This document shows positions 16,651 through 24,291 of a stretch of DNA of 64,000 bases, in pieces (position 1 is the first letter of the stretch; each line of letters begins with the position of its first letter). The notes under the pieces were generated by a model. The model was not told where the DNA came from and did not search any database. It worked only from the letters and a program-made list of their open reading frames with translations. Location of the stretch: NCBI GenBank assembly GCA_028718185.1, contig JAQUMH010000002.1:237332-301331 (forward strand). The letters are read 5' to 3'. Source of the DNA: Elusimicrobiota bacterium (GTDB lineage Bacteria > Elusimicrobiota > UBA8919). Made by a program: the position numbers and the translations under genes.

Positions 16651-17675
16651 AATAAATCTAATTTGAGATAAGTATCAACTATTTGAGGGTCGTATTTTAT
16701 TCCTTTTTGTGATTCAAGAATCTGTTTGATTTTGTCATTTGAAATACCCGAAAAATTCATATCTTCTACCGATTCAACTAAAGATATTATCCTTGAACCG
16801 AGAGGTATTTGCTCTTTTTTTAAGCTTTCAGGGAAACCGGAACCATCATACATCAGGTGGTGATATTTTATAAGTTCCGCAGCATTTTTTAAAAGGTTTA
16901 TATTTTTAACCATTTCAAAACCTCTTATAGGATGACTTTTATTTGTTGCATGGTCCATTATAGAATATTCAGGAATATTAACAAAACCAACATCATGTAA
17001 AATTGCAGCGTAATAAATATCTTTGTAATTGGAACCGGAAATATCGAGTTCTTTGGCTATTGCAGTTGAAAGTTGCGCTACCTTAAACGAATGTCCTGAA
17101 AGCCGTTTGTCTTTTGACTCAAACGCAGTTGTAAGTATCTCGAAAATATTTGCAAAAAAGTTCTGCTGGTCAGAAATATTTCTTGCATTTAATATTGCAA
17201 CAGCAGCAAAACCCGATAAACTAATTAAAATTGTTTTATCGTCTTCTGTAAACTGGGAACCATCTACTTTATTAAGTACTTCCGCAACTCCGATAAGTTC
17301 ATTGTTTACAATCAGTGGAACACAAAGTATTGATTTTGTTTGAAAGCCGGATTCAGAATCAATTTTTCCAGTAAAACGCGCGTCAGTTTTTACATCCTGA
17401 ATAATCAGCGGCTCTTTATTTTTGGCAACCCAGCCTGCAACACCCTCACCAACGGGAACTTTAAGCTTAGTTAATATCGTACCTTTATCACCACTGGCAA
17501 CTTTAAAATAAAGACTTTTTTTATCATCGTCCAAAATCATAATTGAGGATGCCATTGTATTGGTTAGTCTCTCAGCAGCAGTACCTATTTTTTTTAAAAC
17601 TGAATCAACATCAAATGTGGATGTTATGGTTCTCACAATATCAAAAAATTCAGCAAAATTTGAGTTTTTTTCCAT
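16647..17675 (-). CDS. GAF domain plus HD-GYP-like phosphohydrolase
   Basis: This is a 342-residue protein. A GAF sensor domain spans about residues 10-165 (VPVGEGVAGWV, SILCVPL), followed by a linker helix and an HD-GYP-type domain (about 175-340). Metal-site residues seen are H195, H227-D228 (ILHDVG), H248 and H272-H273. The signature HHExxDGxGYP is altered to HHLMYDGSGFP (272-282): Glu is Leu and Tyr is Phe. HD-GYP proteins hydrolyse cyclic di-GMP; with these changes activity is uncertain. AGGAG precedes the ATG. The lone receiver gene overlaps its end. Confidence 0.83.
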   Translation of the reverse strand: MEKNSNFAEFFDIVRTITSTFDVDSVLKKIGTAAERLTNTMASSIMILDDDKKSLYFKVASGDKGTILTKLKVPVGEGVAGWVAKNKEPLIIQDVKTDARFTGKIDSESGFQTKSILCVPLIVNNELIGVAEVLNKVDGSQFTEDDKTILISLSGFAAVAILNARNISDQQNFFANIFEILTTAFESKDKRLSGHSFKVAQLSTAIAKELDISGSNYKDIYYAAILHDVGFVNIPEYSIMDHATNKSHPIRGFEMVKNINLLKNAAELIKYHHLMYDGSGFPESLKKEQIPLGSRIISLVESVEDMNFSGISNDKIKQILESQKGIKYDPQIVDTYLKLDLL

Positions 17676-17736
17676 AAATAACTCCTGTAATATATCGTTT
17701 TCTTATTATTCTTTTAAAAACTAAACTTTACTTAAC

Positions 17737-17835
17737 AAGTTAGGCAAAGCTTCGCTTTGCAGCTACAAACCAATTGATATTGTAGCCGCAGAGCGTTAGC
17801 TCTGCTAAATATCGAAATTCCTATACACCAAGATA
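17737..17835. repeat. CTACAA-type hairpin repeat (family M)
   Basis: This is a nearly exact copy of the element at 10648: CAAGTTAGGC, GCAAAGC-TTC-GCTTTGC, GCTACAA...TTGTAGC, GCAGAGC-GTTA-GCTCTGC, then ATCGAAATTCCTATACACC. It occupies the 193-bp spacer between the secretion ATPase and GAF/HD-GYP genes, the rest of which shows nothing recognisable. Confidence 0.72.
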
Positions 17836-17868
17836 GCAGACGAAGGGTCTCAACCACAAAACCACCTT

Positions 17869-19683
17869 TTATGTAGCAGCAGTCATAACCTCATCAAAAG
17901 TTGTAAGTCCCATTGTAACTTTTATAAGTCCATCTTCAACCAATGTACGCATACCATGTTTCTTTGCCATATCCCTTATTGGACCGACAGAAACTTCTTT
18001 TATACAAAACCTGCGTAACTCCTCATCCATAACTAAAAGTTCGTGTATTGCAGTCCTGCCTTTCATTCCCCTGGTACCGCATTTCGGACAGCCACCCTGG
18101 TGAATTTTCATAAACGACGCTTTTGAATAATCAATTTTGTAAAATTCAAGTAACTTTATCAAATCTTCTGACGGATTAGGGTCCGGTTCCTTGCAATTTT
18201 TACATAATGTCCCTATCAACCGTTGGGCAAGAATACACTCTGTTGTATTTGCCACAAGAAAGGTATGTATACCCATTTCAGAAAGCCTGGAAATCGCTGA
18301 TGGTGCATCATTGGTATGAACAGTAGATAAAACCAAATGACCCGTCATAGCAGCTTCCATCGCTATCTGACCTGTTTCTTTATCGCGAATTTCACCAACC
18401 ATAATTATATCCGGATCTTGTCTGAGGAAAGAACGAAGTGCCATAGAAAAGTCAAAAACTTTGTCGCCCATTTTCAGGTCGGGATTTACCTGCACCTGCA
18501 TTACCCCGTCAAGGTTATATTCAACCGGATTCTCAGCAGTTAGGATTTTTTCCGTCGGGTCTTTGATAGCTGCAAGTGCTGCAGAAAGTGTATATGATTT
18601 ACCGCTTCCAGTAGGTCCGCATACTAGAATAAGACCATATGGTTTAGCAAGCGATACCAGAAATTTCTCAATAGTATCAGGTAAAAAACCAAGTTGTTCC
18701 AATTTTGCCGAAGAACCGGACCTATCAAGAATTCTCATTACTGCACTTTCACCATAGATAGTCGGAATAATATTGACACGGAATTCTATCGGTTTACCTT
18801 TTGCCTTTACCTGGATTCTGCCGTCCTGCGGAACCCTTCTTTCAGTAAGGTTCATTGAACCGGTCATGATTTTTATTTTTGCAATAAGAGCCTGTTTAAA
18901 ACTTAACGGTATTTTAAACGATGCTCGCCTTAAATTGCCGTCCACGCGGTAGCGAACATTTAATTTCTTTTCAAACGGTTCAATGTGAATATCTGATGCT
19001 TTTAACCTCATTGCTTCTAAAATTATAGCATTAACAAGTTTTTCTACTTCAGGTGCAGAAGTATCAACCTGCATAATATCGGTAGATTCTTCCGCTGCAA
19101 ATTTATCAACTTCTATTTCACCACCTGAATCAAGTCCTGCTATCAGTTCTGCAGTAAGTTCTTTTGCATCATCCGCATCAGAAGATGACATTGAAGCTGT
19201 TTCTTCTCTTCCCTCTTCGTCTTCAGCCATCGCTTCTGCTTCACTTCCGTAGATTTTATCTATTACTATTCTTATATCCTCAGGAAGCGCCAGATACGGC
19301 TGGACCTGAAACCCTGTTCTTAAATTTATATCTTCAATAGCAAATAAATCACGCGGTTCTGCCATAGCAACAAATAAAATGCTTTCTTCTTTAGCAAAAG
19401 GAATAGCATTATATCTTTTTGCAGATGGTTTAGGCATTACTTTCACTATTTCCGGGTCGATATCCATAACAGACAAATCAATTGCTTTCACTGTCCATTC
19501 AGTTGATAAAAGTTTTAATATTTCACCTTTATCAATAAGTTTCATATCAATAGCTGCCTGCTGGAAAAGAGCGCCGGTTTTCTTTACCTCTTCTTCTACC
19601 TTTTTAAATTGTTCATCGGTTAAAATCTTTTTATCGAGAAGTATTTCTTTACAGGATTTTTTTTTGCCGGTTGCCTGAACCAT
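17869..19683 (-). CDS. type II secretion/type IV pilus assembly ATPase (GspE/PilB family)
   Basis: This 604-residue hexameric ATPase should power assembly of pilins or pseudopilins at the inner membrane. The N-terminal MshEN/T2SSE-N region spans about residues 10-145, followed by an acidic linker (145-205). The ATPase core has Walker A GPTGSGKS at 356-363, the Asp box near 378-388, Walker B 'DPDIIMVGEIRD' at 423-434 and a His box near 449-456. The tetracysteine zinc site is C494/C497/C532/C535. No platform protein, prepilin or peptidase lies in the window. The gene follows a short secretin gene by 18 bp, so the ATPase probably works with that secretin. Confidence 0.9.
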   Translation of the reverse strand: MVQATGKKKSCKEILLDKKILTDEQFKKVEEEVKKTGALFQQAAIDMKLIDKGEILKLLSTEWTVKAIDLSVMDIDPEIVKVMPKPSAKRYNAIPFAKEESILFVAMAEPRDLFAIEDINLRTGFQVQPYLALPEDIRIVIDKIYGSEAEAMAEDEEGREETASMSSSDADDAKELTAELIAGLDSGGEIEVDKFAAEESTDIMQVDTSAPEVEKLVNAIILEAMRLKASDIHIEPFEKKLNVRYRVDGNLRRASFKIPLSFKQALIAKIKIMTGSMNLTERRVPQDGRIQVKAKGKPIEFRVNIIPTIYGESAVMRILDRSGSSAKLEQLGFLPDTIEKFLVSLAKPYGLILVCGPTGSGKSYTLSAALAAIKDPTEKILTAENPVEYNLDGVMQVQVNPDLKMGDKVFDFSMALRSFLRQDPDIIMVGEIRDKETGQIAMEAAMTGHLVLSTVHTNDAPSAISRLSEMGIHTFLVANTTECILAQRLIGTLCKNCKEPDPNPSEDLIKLLEFYKIDYSKASFMKIHQGGCPKCGTRGMKGRTAIHELLVMDEELRRFCIKEVSVGPIRDMAKKHGMRTLVEDGLIKVTMGLTTFDEVMTAAT

Positions 19684-19701
19684 TTCTTATTTCCTCCTTC
19701 C

Positions 19702-20583
19702 CTAAAATGGTATCTTTTCTATAGGGGCGCCTTCTTTAACAATTGTCGGTGTTATAAATATAACCACAGTAGTTTTTATATTGCTATAAGACTTGTGTGA
19801 AAACAAAATACCTATAATCGGTATATCTGATAAAAACGGAATTCCGCTTGTTATTTCTTCTTTTAAACTCTTTTCTAAACCTGCTAAAGTAAGCGTCTCC
19901 CCGTCTTTTAAAATCACAGATGAAGATGCTTTCCTGGTAATTAAAGCAGGGAGACTGAAACCCGAGACAACTGTTCCATGTGTATAATCCAAATCAGAAA
20001 TATCCGCAAAAACTGAAAGTCCTATCTGATTATCATCAAGAATGGTCGGTAAAAGATTTACCTGAGTACCATAATCCTTCCATTCTATCTGTATGTTATT
20101 CGTTGTCGCTATAGCATACGGAACTTTACCGCCAACAAAGAATGAGGCATTTGTTTCCGACTTAGCTATAATTTTAGGTTTTGCCAAAAGCCGTGCTGCA
20201 CCTTTATTAACTAAAAGTTTTATATCTGCCGAAAGAGTTGTCCACCTACCGAACTCACCAACCCTAAAAAGTGCCGGGATATCCGTTATCGTTGGCGGTA
20301 CACTCGTTTCGCCGACATTAACTGTGTCAATCCACTTAACACCAAGCGTTTTCGCCGCTTCGTTTCTTATCTCTAACACCTCAATAGCAATATGGACAAG
20401 TTTATTTTTCTTTTTGTTTGTTTCGTTAAGAGCAGATAAATCACCATTAGATGAATCTTCAGTAATTGCTTTTACAACCGTTGTTTCACAGTAAAGTCTT
20501 AAATTAGAGAATGCTATTAACATTTCAAGCAGTACAATAAACCTTACTGCTTTTGTTGAAATACAAACAGCATTTTTTCTCAT
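19702..20583 (-). CDS. short secretin-domain protein (type II/III secretion or Tad-like)
   Basis: At 293 residues this is much shorter than typical secretins (500-700). After an N-terminal hydrophobic segment (about 12-32, probable signal peptide) and a linker comes the secretin core: 'LAKPKIIAKSETNASFFVGGKVPY' near 137-160, 'WKDYGTQVNLLPTI' near 172, and the C-terminal 'LKDGETLTLAGLEKS' and 'GIPFLSDIPIIGILF' near 228-265. This arrangement is closest to CpaC/RcpA (Tad pilus) or the GspD C-domain. Only one N-domain-like stretch (HIAIEVLEIRNEAAKTLGV) precedes the core. It would form the outer membrane pore. Confidence 0.85.
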   Translation of the reverse strand: MRKNAVCISTKAVRFIVLLEMLIAFSNLRLYCETTVVKAITEDSSNGDLSALNETNKKKNKLVHIAIEVLEIRNEAAKTLGVKWIDTVNVGETSVPPTITDIPALFRVGEFGRWTTLSADIKLLVNKGAARLLAKPKIIAKSETNASFFVGGKVPYAIATTNNIQIEWKDYGTQVNLLPTILDDNQIGLSVFADISDLDYTHGTVVSGFSLPALITRKASSSVILKDGETLTLAGLEKSLKEEITSGIPFLSDIPIIGILFSHKSYSNIKTTVVIFITPTIVKEGAPIEKIPF

Positions 20584-20589
20584 ATTATT

Positions 20590-20949
20590 TTATTTTACTT
20601 CCAACTCATCACCAACCAAAATTACATCCTTTGAAATCTGTGCTTTCATCTCTAAAACAGAATTAGCACTAAAAACGGGTTGACACAATCCCCACGGTTT
20701 CACATTATATAAAATTTTTACAACTTTGTAAACATTTTGAGATTGAGTTTTTTGTGTTTTAAGAAAAACAGCATCAATAGCAAATCTCATAAAGAACATA
20801 TGTATCCAGTTGCATCTTTTTAATAATAACCCTTCGTTCTTTCCTATTCCCGCTTTACCTATAAGCCCTTTTGCCCTATCAAAATATTTCTCTGCAATCT
20901 TTAAGTTTTCTATGACAACCCTGCCTTTTGTCAAATTATACAATATCAT
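20590..20949 (-). CDS. DUF192 family protein
   Basis: The 119-residue protein has the DUF192 pattern: 'RAKGLIGKAGIGKNEGLLL' (about 25-43), 'CNWIHMFFMRFAIDAVFL' (about 46-63), a KPWG turn and 'SVLEMKA' near the end. It is a small beta-barrel family of unknown function, often exported, but no signal peptide is present here. It lies 6 bp upstream of the secretin gene, so it is probably the first gene of the secretin-ATPase operon. Confidence 0.85.
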   Translation of the reverse strand: MILYNLTKGRVVIENLKIAEKYFDRAKGLIGKAGIGKNEGLLLKRCNWIHMFFMRFAIDAVFLKTQKTQSQNVYKVVKILYNVKPWGLCQPVFSANSVLEMKAQISKDVILVGDELEVK

Positions 20950-21241
20950 TTTTATATTAAAGATTTTACTGATTTTTTACTATTTCTAATACCATCTATA
21001 TGAAACACCCAAGTTTAGTTACCCGAATTGAGAAGAAAACCTGGCATTTTCACTTCAAAATGATTACTGTCAAAAATGTATGGAAGTTGTAGTTATTACT
21101 CTAGTTTTTGAATGTCAGGTTTATTGCAATAATCTACGTTCTTATTTGATACCAAATCTAAAAATCATTTACAAATACTAAAACCTTAGTATTTAGTGTG
21201 AGTAATTTGTAGTTAGTGAAATTTTTGTTTACAAAAATTTA
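20950..21241. other. intergenic region with two inverted repeats
   Basis: The region contains no gene. AAATACTAA-AACC-TTAGTATTT at 21173-21194 is a perfect 9-bp hairpin. An 11-of-12 inverted repeat (AAACCTGGCATT at 21039 versus AATGTCAGGTTT ending near 21122) brackets about 60 bp. AAATTTTTGT at 21220 pairs with ACAAAAATTT up to 21240, right against the tmRNA 3' end, and may help to end ssrA transcription. Confidence 0.5.
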
Positions 21242-21594
21242 TGGAGGTGGCCGGAATCGAACCGGCGTCCGAAAAAACTGCCTGATGGCTTCTACAGACA
21301 TAGTCGATGTTTTTGTCTCGCCCTGAACCTATTCCATCGACAAAACTGGCTCAGGACCAGCCGCTAAGTTTCGCCGTCGGCATCGCAGCTCTGCCGGCAA
21401 CTATCCCGCTTTATAACACTCTGCCCCGACTCCGCAGGAGTAGAAATCGGGAGAGCGGCTCACTTATGCGTGAGCAACTACTGGTGAATAATCAGCAGTT
21501 ATATTTGAATAACCGATTTTTAACGCAGCCGTTCGGTTAACTGCGGTCTGCCACAACATCAAACTAGTAATCCCGTCGAGACCTGTTCACCCCC
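21242..21594 (-). ncRNA. ssrA: transfer-messenger RNA
   Basis: tmRNA rescues stalled ribosomes and adds a degradation tag. The 5' end (GGGGGTG at 21594) pairs with the 3' end (CACCTCC, then A at 21242) as a 7-bp acceptor stem with one G-U pair. The T arm reads GGTTCGATTCC, and the conserved 5' block is GTCTCGACGGGATT. CCA is not encoded. The tag frame probably reads ADYSPVVAHA-stop, with the stop codon in the loop of a GCTCAC/GTGAGC hairpin (about 21456-21473). smpB lies 194 bp upstream on the same strand. Confidence 0.93.
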
Positions 21595-21600
21595 AAAATT

Positions 21601-21710
21601 CGCTCGGGAATAAATTTCTTTGAGACGCTCGTTAGAACTCGCTCTATCATTTGCTCCTGGAAAGAATAAGTCGCAAATTTAGGCTCTTCAGAAATTTTTC
21701 CCTCGCTCAC
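21601..21710. repeat. dispersed repeat, family I copy 1
   Basis: About 110 bp here matches, in reverse complement, the fusA-rpsG spacer at 52346-52463. Shared blocks include CTCGTTAGAACTCG, TTTGCTCCTGGAA, AAGTCGCAAATT and AGGCTCTT. The copy begins just upstream of the tmRNA 5' end. Confidence 0.75.
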
Positions 21711-21778
21711 TATAAAATTAGAAATTTTTCCTTCGCTCACTATAAAAATCAGAATCTTTTCTTCGCTCACTATTAACA
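21689..21778. repeat. three tandem ~30-bp repeats
   Basis: Three successive units follow the pattern AGAAATTTTTCCCTCGCTCA plus CTATAAAAT, with small changes in each. They overlap the end of the family I copy and fill the ssrA-smpB spacer. The open frame across them (repeated IVSEGKIS) is a product of the repeat, not a gene. Confidence 0.75.
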
Positions 21779-21788
21779 AACGACTTTG

Positions 21789-22238
21789 CTATCTAATATT
21801 TCTTATTTCTCTTTCTATCTCTCTTTTTTTAATAGATTCTCTCTTATCCCAGGTTTTTTTGCCTTTGGCAACGGAGATTTCAACTTTTACTAATCCGTTC
21901 TTAAGGTAAACTTCTATGGGAATAATAGATAATCCCCTTTCACTGACTTTCACCTGAAGTCTTGTTATTTCTTTTTTATGAAGAAGAAGTTTTCGAGGTT
22001 TCTGGGGATCATATTTTCCGCTTAACCTGTCGGAAGCAAAATCGTATAAGCTTATGTTTATATTATATAAAAAGACTTCGCTATTTTCAATTTTTACATA
22101 ACCATCTTTCAAATCAATGTTTCCGGCACGAACCGATTTCACCTCACTACCTTCAAGCACAATACCCGCCTCATAACTTTCAAGTATAGTGTAATTAAAC
22201 CTCGCTTTCCTATTTGTTGTAATTATCTTTTTACTCAT
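21789..22238 (-). CDS. smpB: SsrA-binding protein
   Basis: SmpB binds the tRNA-like part of tmRNA and delivers it to stalled ribosomes. The 149-residue protein has the family landmarks 'ARFNYTILESYEAGIVLEGSEVKS' (about 12-35), 'DGYVKIENSEVFLYNINIS' (about 45-63), 'RKLLLHKKEI' (about 82-91) and the basic tail with 'AKGKKTWDKRESIKKRE' (about 123-140), which enters the mRNA channel. It lies beside ssrA on the same strand. A TAAAAT box ends 6 nt before the ATG and no Shine-Dalgarno sequence is present, suggesting leaderless translation. Confidence 0.96.
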   Translation of the reverse strand: MSKKIITTNRKARFNYTILESYEAGIVLEGSEVKSVRAGNIDLKDGYVKIENSEVFLYNINISLYDFASDRLSGKYDPQKPRKLLLHKKEITRLQVKVSERGLSIIPIEVYLKNGLVKVEISVAKGKKTWDKRESIKKREIEREIRNIR

Positions 22239-22244
22239 AGATTG

Positions 22245-22273
22245 ATTTTACCATATTTTAAGAGGTTTTACAA
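22245..22273 (-). promoter_or_regulatory. smpB promoter, possibly leaderless
   Basis: On the minus strand TTGTAA (22273-22268), a 17-bp spacer and TAAAAT (22250-22245) are followed by only 6 nt before the smpB ATG. Its -35 box abuts the plus-strand promoter at 22274. Confidence 0.55.
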
Positions 22274-22302
22274 TTGACTAATTTTTGCTTTTTTTGTAGA
22301 AT
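22274..22302 (+). promoter_or_regulatory. promoter toward tRNA-Leu and kinase gene
   Basis: TTGACT (22274-22279), a 17-bp spacer and TAGAAT (22297-22302) lie on the plus strand. The transcript would contain the three-unit hairpin array at 22321-22520 ahead of the tRNA. Confidence 0.55.
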
Positions 22303-22320
22303 AACTTTGGTTTTGGTGAT

Positions 22321-22520
22321 TAACAGGTTGAGCCCGCCACTGAACCGTTGGCGGGCAGCTACAAAACAGCTGATGTTGTAGCCGCAGAGCGTCAGCTCTG
22401 TTAAACATTGAAATTCTTAGACATCAAGTTAGGCACGCCAAGGGCGTGCGACTACAAACATTGAAATTCCTGTACATCAAGATATGCCGACCAAGGTCGG
22501 CAACTACAAAAGTTGAAATT
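22321..22520. repeat. three-unit CTACAA-type hairpin array (family M)
   Basis: This is the best copy of family M. Successive stem-loops CCCGCCA...TTGGCGGG, GCAGAGC-GTCA-GCTCTG, GCACGCC-AAG-GGCGTGC and GCCGACC-AAG-GGTCGGC are joined by CTACAA and a linker of the form CATTGAAATTCCTGTACATC-AAG. Stem sequences differ between units but pairing is kept. Confidence 0.8.
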
Positions 22521-22527
22521 TATAGAT

Positions 22528-22611
22528 GCCGAGGTGGCGAAACTGGCAGACGCGCTAGCTTCAGGAGCTAGTGCCCGCAGGGGCTTGCGGGTTCAAATCC
22601 CGCTCTCGGCA
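22528..22611 (+). tRNA. tRNA-Leu (anticodon CAG)
   Basis: This is an 84-nt class II tRNA. Acceptor GCCGAGG pairs with TCTCGGC (one G-U pair) followed by discriminator A. The anticodon arm is CTAGC-TTCAGGA-GCTAG with CAG in the loop, then a long variable arm (TGCCCGCAGGGGCTT) and T arm GCGGGTTCAAATCCCGC. CCA is not encoded. Confidence 0.96.
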
Positions 22612-22629
22612 TGATGTTTTTGTATAGGA

Positions 22630-22725
22630 ATTTGAAAGATGCAGGCAGAGCAAGCTCTGCCACTACAATAACAAAAACTGTTTATAAAACATAATGCACG
22701 CCGAGGGCGTGCGACTACAAAAGAA
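22630..22725. repeat. two CTACAA-type hairpins (family M)
   Basis: The element carries GCAGAGC-AA-GCTCTGC then CACTACAA, and after a 35-nt linker GCACGCC-GAG-GGCGTGC then GACTACAA. It separates the tRNA from the kinase gene. Confidence 0.65.
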
Positions 22726-22755
22726 CCTGAAAAATTTACAAATAGGAGCGAAATT

Positions 22756-23661
22756 ATGTCTATTCTTGTTGTTGGGTCGGTGGCTTTGGATTCGGTTAAG
22801 ACACCGTTTGGTGAAAGGAAGGAGATTCTTGGGGGGTCGGCTACTTACTTTTCGTATTCGGCGAGCTTTTTTACAAAAGTAAATCTTGTAGCGGTTGTCG
22901 GAAATGATTTTCAAAAAGAACATATTGAACTTTTGAAATCAAGAAATATAAATGTTGAAGGACTTAAAGTGGTTGAAGGACAAACATTCAGATGGTGTGG
23001 TTTTTATGAATATGATATGAATGAGGCAAAAACGCTTTCAACCTGTCTGAATGTATTTGAGACGTTTAAGCCTGAGATACCGGAATCATATAAAGATAGT
23101 AAATTCATTTTTTTGGCAAATATTGACCCTGATTTACAAATGGAGGTTCTCTCACAGATAAAAAAGCCCAAACTTATTGCAGCAGATTCAATGAATCTCT
23201 GGATAAAAATAAAGAAACCATCACTTATAAAACTACTTTCTAAAATTGATATTCTGATAATCAACGACGCAGAAGCAAGATTATTGACCGAACAGTCAAG
23301 TTTGATAAAAGCAGGAAGAATTATTCTTAACTACGGGCTTAAGTATGTGGTAATAAAAAAAGGAGAACATGGTTCTCTTCTATTATCAAAGGATAATTTC
23401 TTTTCGGCACCCGCTTACCCTATTGAAGAAGTTCTTGACCCGACAGGAGCAGGCGATACGTTTGCAGGTGGTTTTTTTGGTTATCTTGCAAAATTAGATA
23501 AAAAACCTACTGAAGATGATATGAAAAAAGCTGTTATTTATGGAAGCGTTATGGCGTCATTTAATGTAGAGGATTTTTCACTTGAACGACTTAAAAAACT
23601 TACCAACAGGGAAATTACAGCTCGTTATAAAAAATTCAAAGAAATTACACGGTTTAAATGA
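22756..23661 (+). CDS. PfkB/ribokinase-family sugar kinase
   Basis: This 301-residue protein has the PfkB fold. It begins 'ILVVGSVALDSV', has the Gly-Gly motif 'EILGGSATYFSYSAS' near 28-42, and ends with the catalytic 'LDPTGAGDTFAGGFFGYLA' (about 228-246), whose Asp in GAGD is the catalytic base. It phosphorylates a sugar or nucleoside; the substrate is undetermined, and adenosine/ribokinase-like and cytidine-kinase-like members share this pattern. GGAGCG precedes the ATG. It is the only small-molecule kinase in the window, but it is not in the sugar operon. Confidence 0.88.
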   Translation: MSILVVGSVALDSVKTPFGERKEILGGSATYFSYSASFFTKVNLVAVVGNDFQKEHIELLKSRNINVEGLKVVEGQTFRWCGFYEYDMNEAKTLSTCLNVFETFKPEIPESYKDSKFIFLANIDPDLQMEVLSQIKKPKLIAADSMNLWIKIKKPSLIKLLSKIDILIINDAEARLLTEQSSLIKAGRIILNYGLKYVVIKKGEHGSLLLSKDNFFSAPAYPIEEVLDPTGAGDTFAGGFFGYLAKLDKKPTEDDMKKAVIYGSVMASFNVEDFSLERLKKLTNREITARYKKFKEITRFK

Positions 23662-23756
23662 ATCTACATTTTAGCAGAGCTAACGCTTTCGCCTCAGGCG
23701 AACCTACTCGGCTGCGGCCACAATTTTAGGAGAACGACACGATATCAACGACAAGA
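23662..23756. other. convergent spacer with family M fragment
   Basis: The fragment TTTAGCAGAGCTAACGCT with an inverted GCCTCAGGC lies between the kinase and receiver genes, which converge here. No clear U-tailed terminator is seen. Confidence 0.4.
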
Positions 23757-24158
23757 TTACTTCGTCTCTTCAGTTCTCGCAATGTTATCATCAATTTCAT
23801 CTTTCAGTTGTTCCACAACATCGGAAATGTTAAAGGGTTTTAATAAACAAGCGGAAGCCCCAAATTTTCTGGCTTCTTCTAATGAAGAATTATCAGAACT
23901 CATTGCTATTATTTTACAGTTAGGAAAAAATATTTTAACATGTCGAATAAGAAATATGCCTGACTTATCCGGCATCTTCATATCTGTTATTAAGATATTA
24001 TAGGGACTGCCATACGGACTTTCTGCAAATTTCCATATAGCATCTGTAACAGAACTCGTTGTTTCAACAATACCACAATTACCTTTAATAATCGCCTTGC
24101 TAAGAAAATCTAAAATACCTTTTTCATCATCAACAATCAAAATTCGCTTCTTTTTCAT
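23757..24158 (-). CDS. stand-alone response regulator receiver domain
   Basis: This is a 133-residue receiver domain without output domain: D10-D11, phosphoacceptor D59 (ITDMKMPD), Ser87 (AMSSD) and Lys107 (KPFN). The ATG at 24158 is preferred to the TTG at 24170 because GGGAG lies 5 nt before it. A strong promoter (24203-24231) drives it. It is divergent from an XRE-type regulator gene. No histidine kinase is near. Confidence 0.87.
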   Translation of the reverse strand: MKKKRILIVDDEKGILDFLSKAIIKGNCGIVETTSSVTDAIWKFAESPYGSPYNILITDMKMPDKSGIFLIRHVKIFFPNCKIIAMSSDNSSLEEARKFGASACLLKPFNISDVVEQLKDEIDDNIARTEETK

Positions 24159-24202
24159 AAGGTCTCCCAATATTTTTTAATTTAACTGCAGATATTTTCT
24201 AT

Positions 24203-24231
24203 ATTGTAAATAATATTGGTGTATATGTCAA
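24203..24231 (-). promoter_or_regulatory. sigma-70 promoter for the receiver gene
   Basis: TTGACA (24231-24226), a 17-bp spacer and TACAAT (24208-24203) lie on the minus strand, giving a leader of about 40 nt. Confidence 0.68.
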
Positions 24232-24278
24232 TACTTATTTTTGTTGTTATATTCAATACATTTGGTAAAATTTATTTG

Positions 24279-24284
24279 TATAAT
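24279..24284 (+). promoter_or_regulatory. -10 box of XRE gene, possibly leaderless
   Basis: TATAAT ends 7 nt before the ATG at 24292. There is no Shine-Dalgarno sequence and no convincing -35 box. Confidence 0.45.
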
Positions 24285-24291
24285 AAAATAT

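Noticed and set aside
21564..21779. 71-codon open frame with repeated IVSEGKIS
   Set aside because: It overlaps the tmRNA 5' end and is made by the three tandem 30-bp units; it has no ribosome binding site.
22321..22725. Possible CRISPR array
   Set aside because: The repeated parts are hairpins with varying stems and short conserved linkers, not identical repeats with unique spacers, and no cas genes are present.
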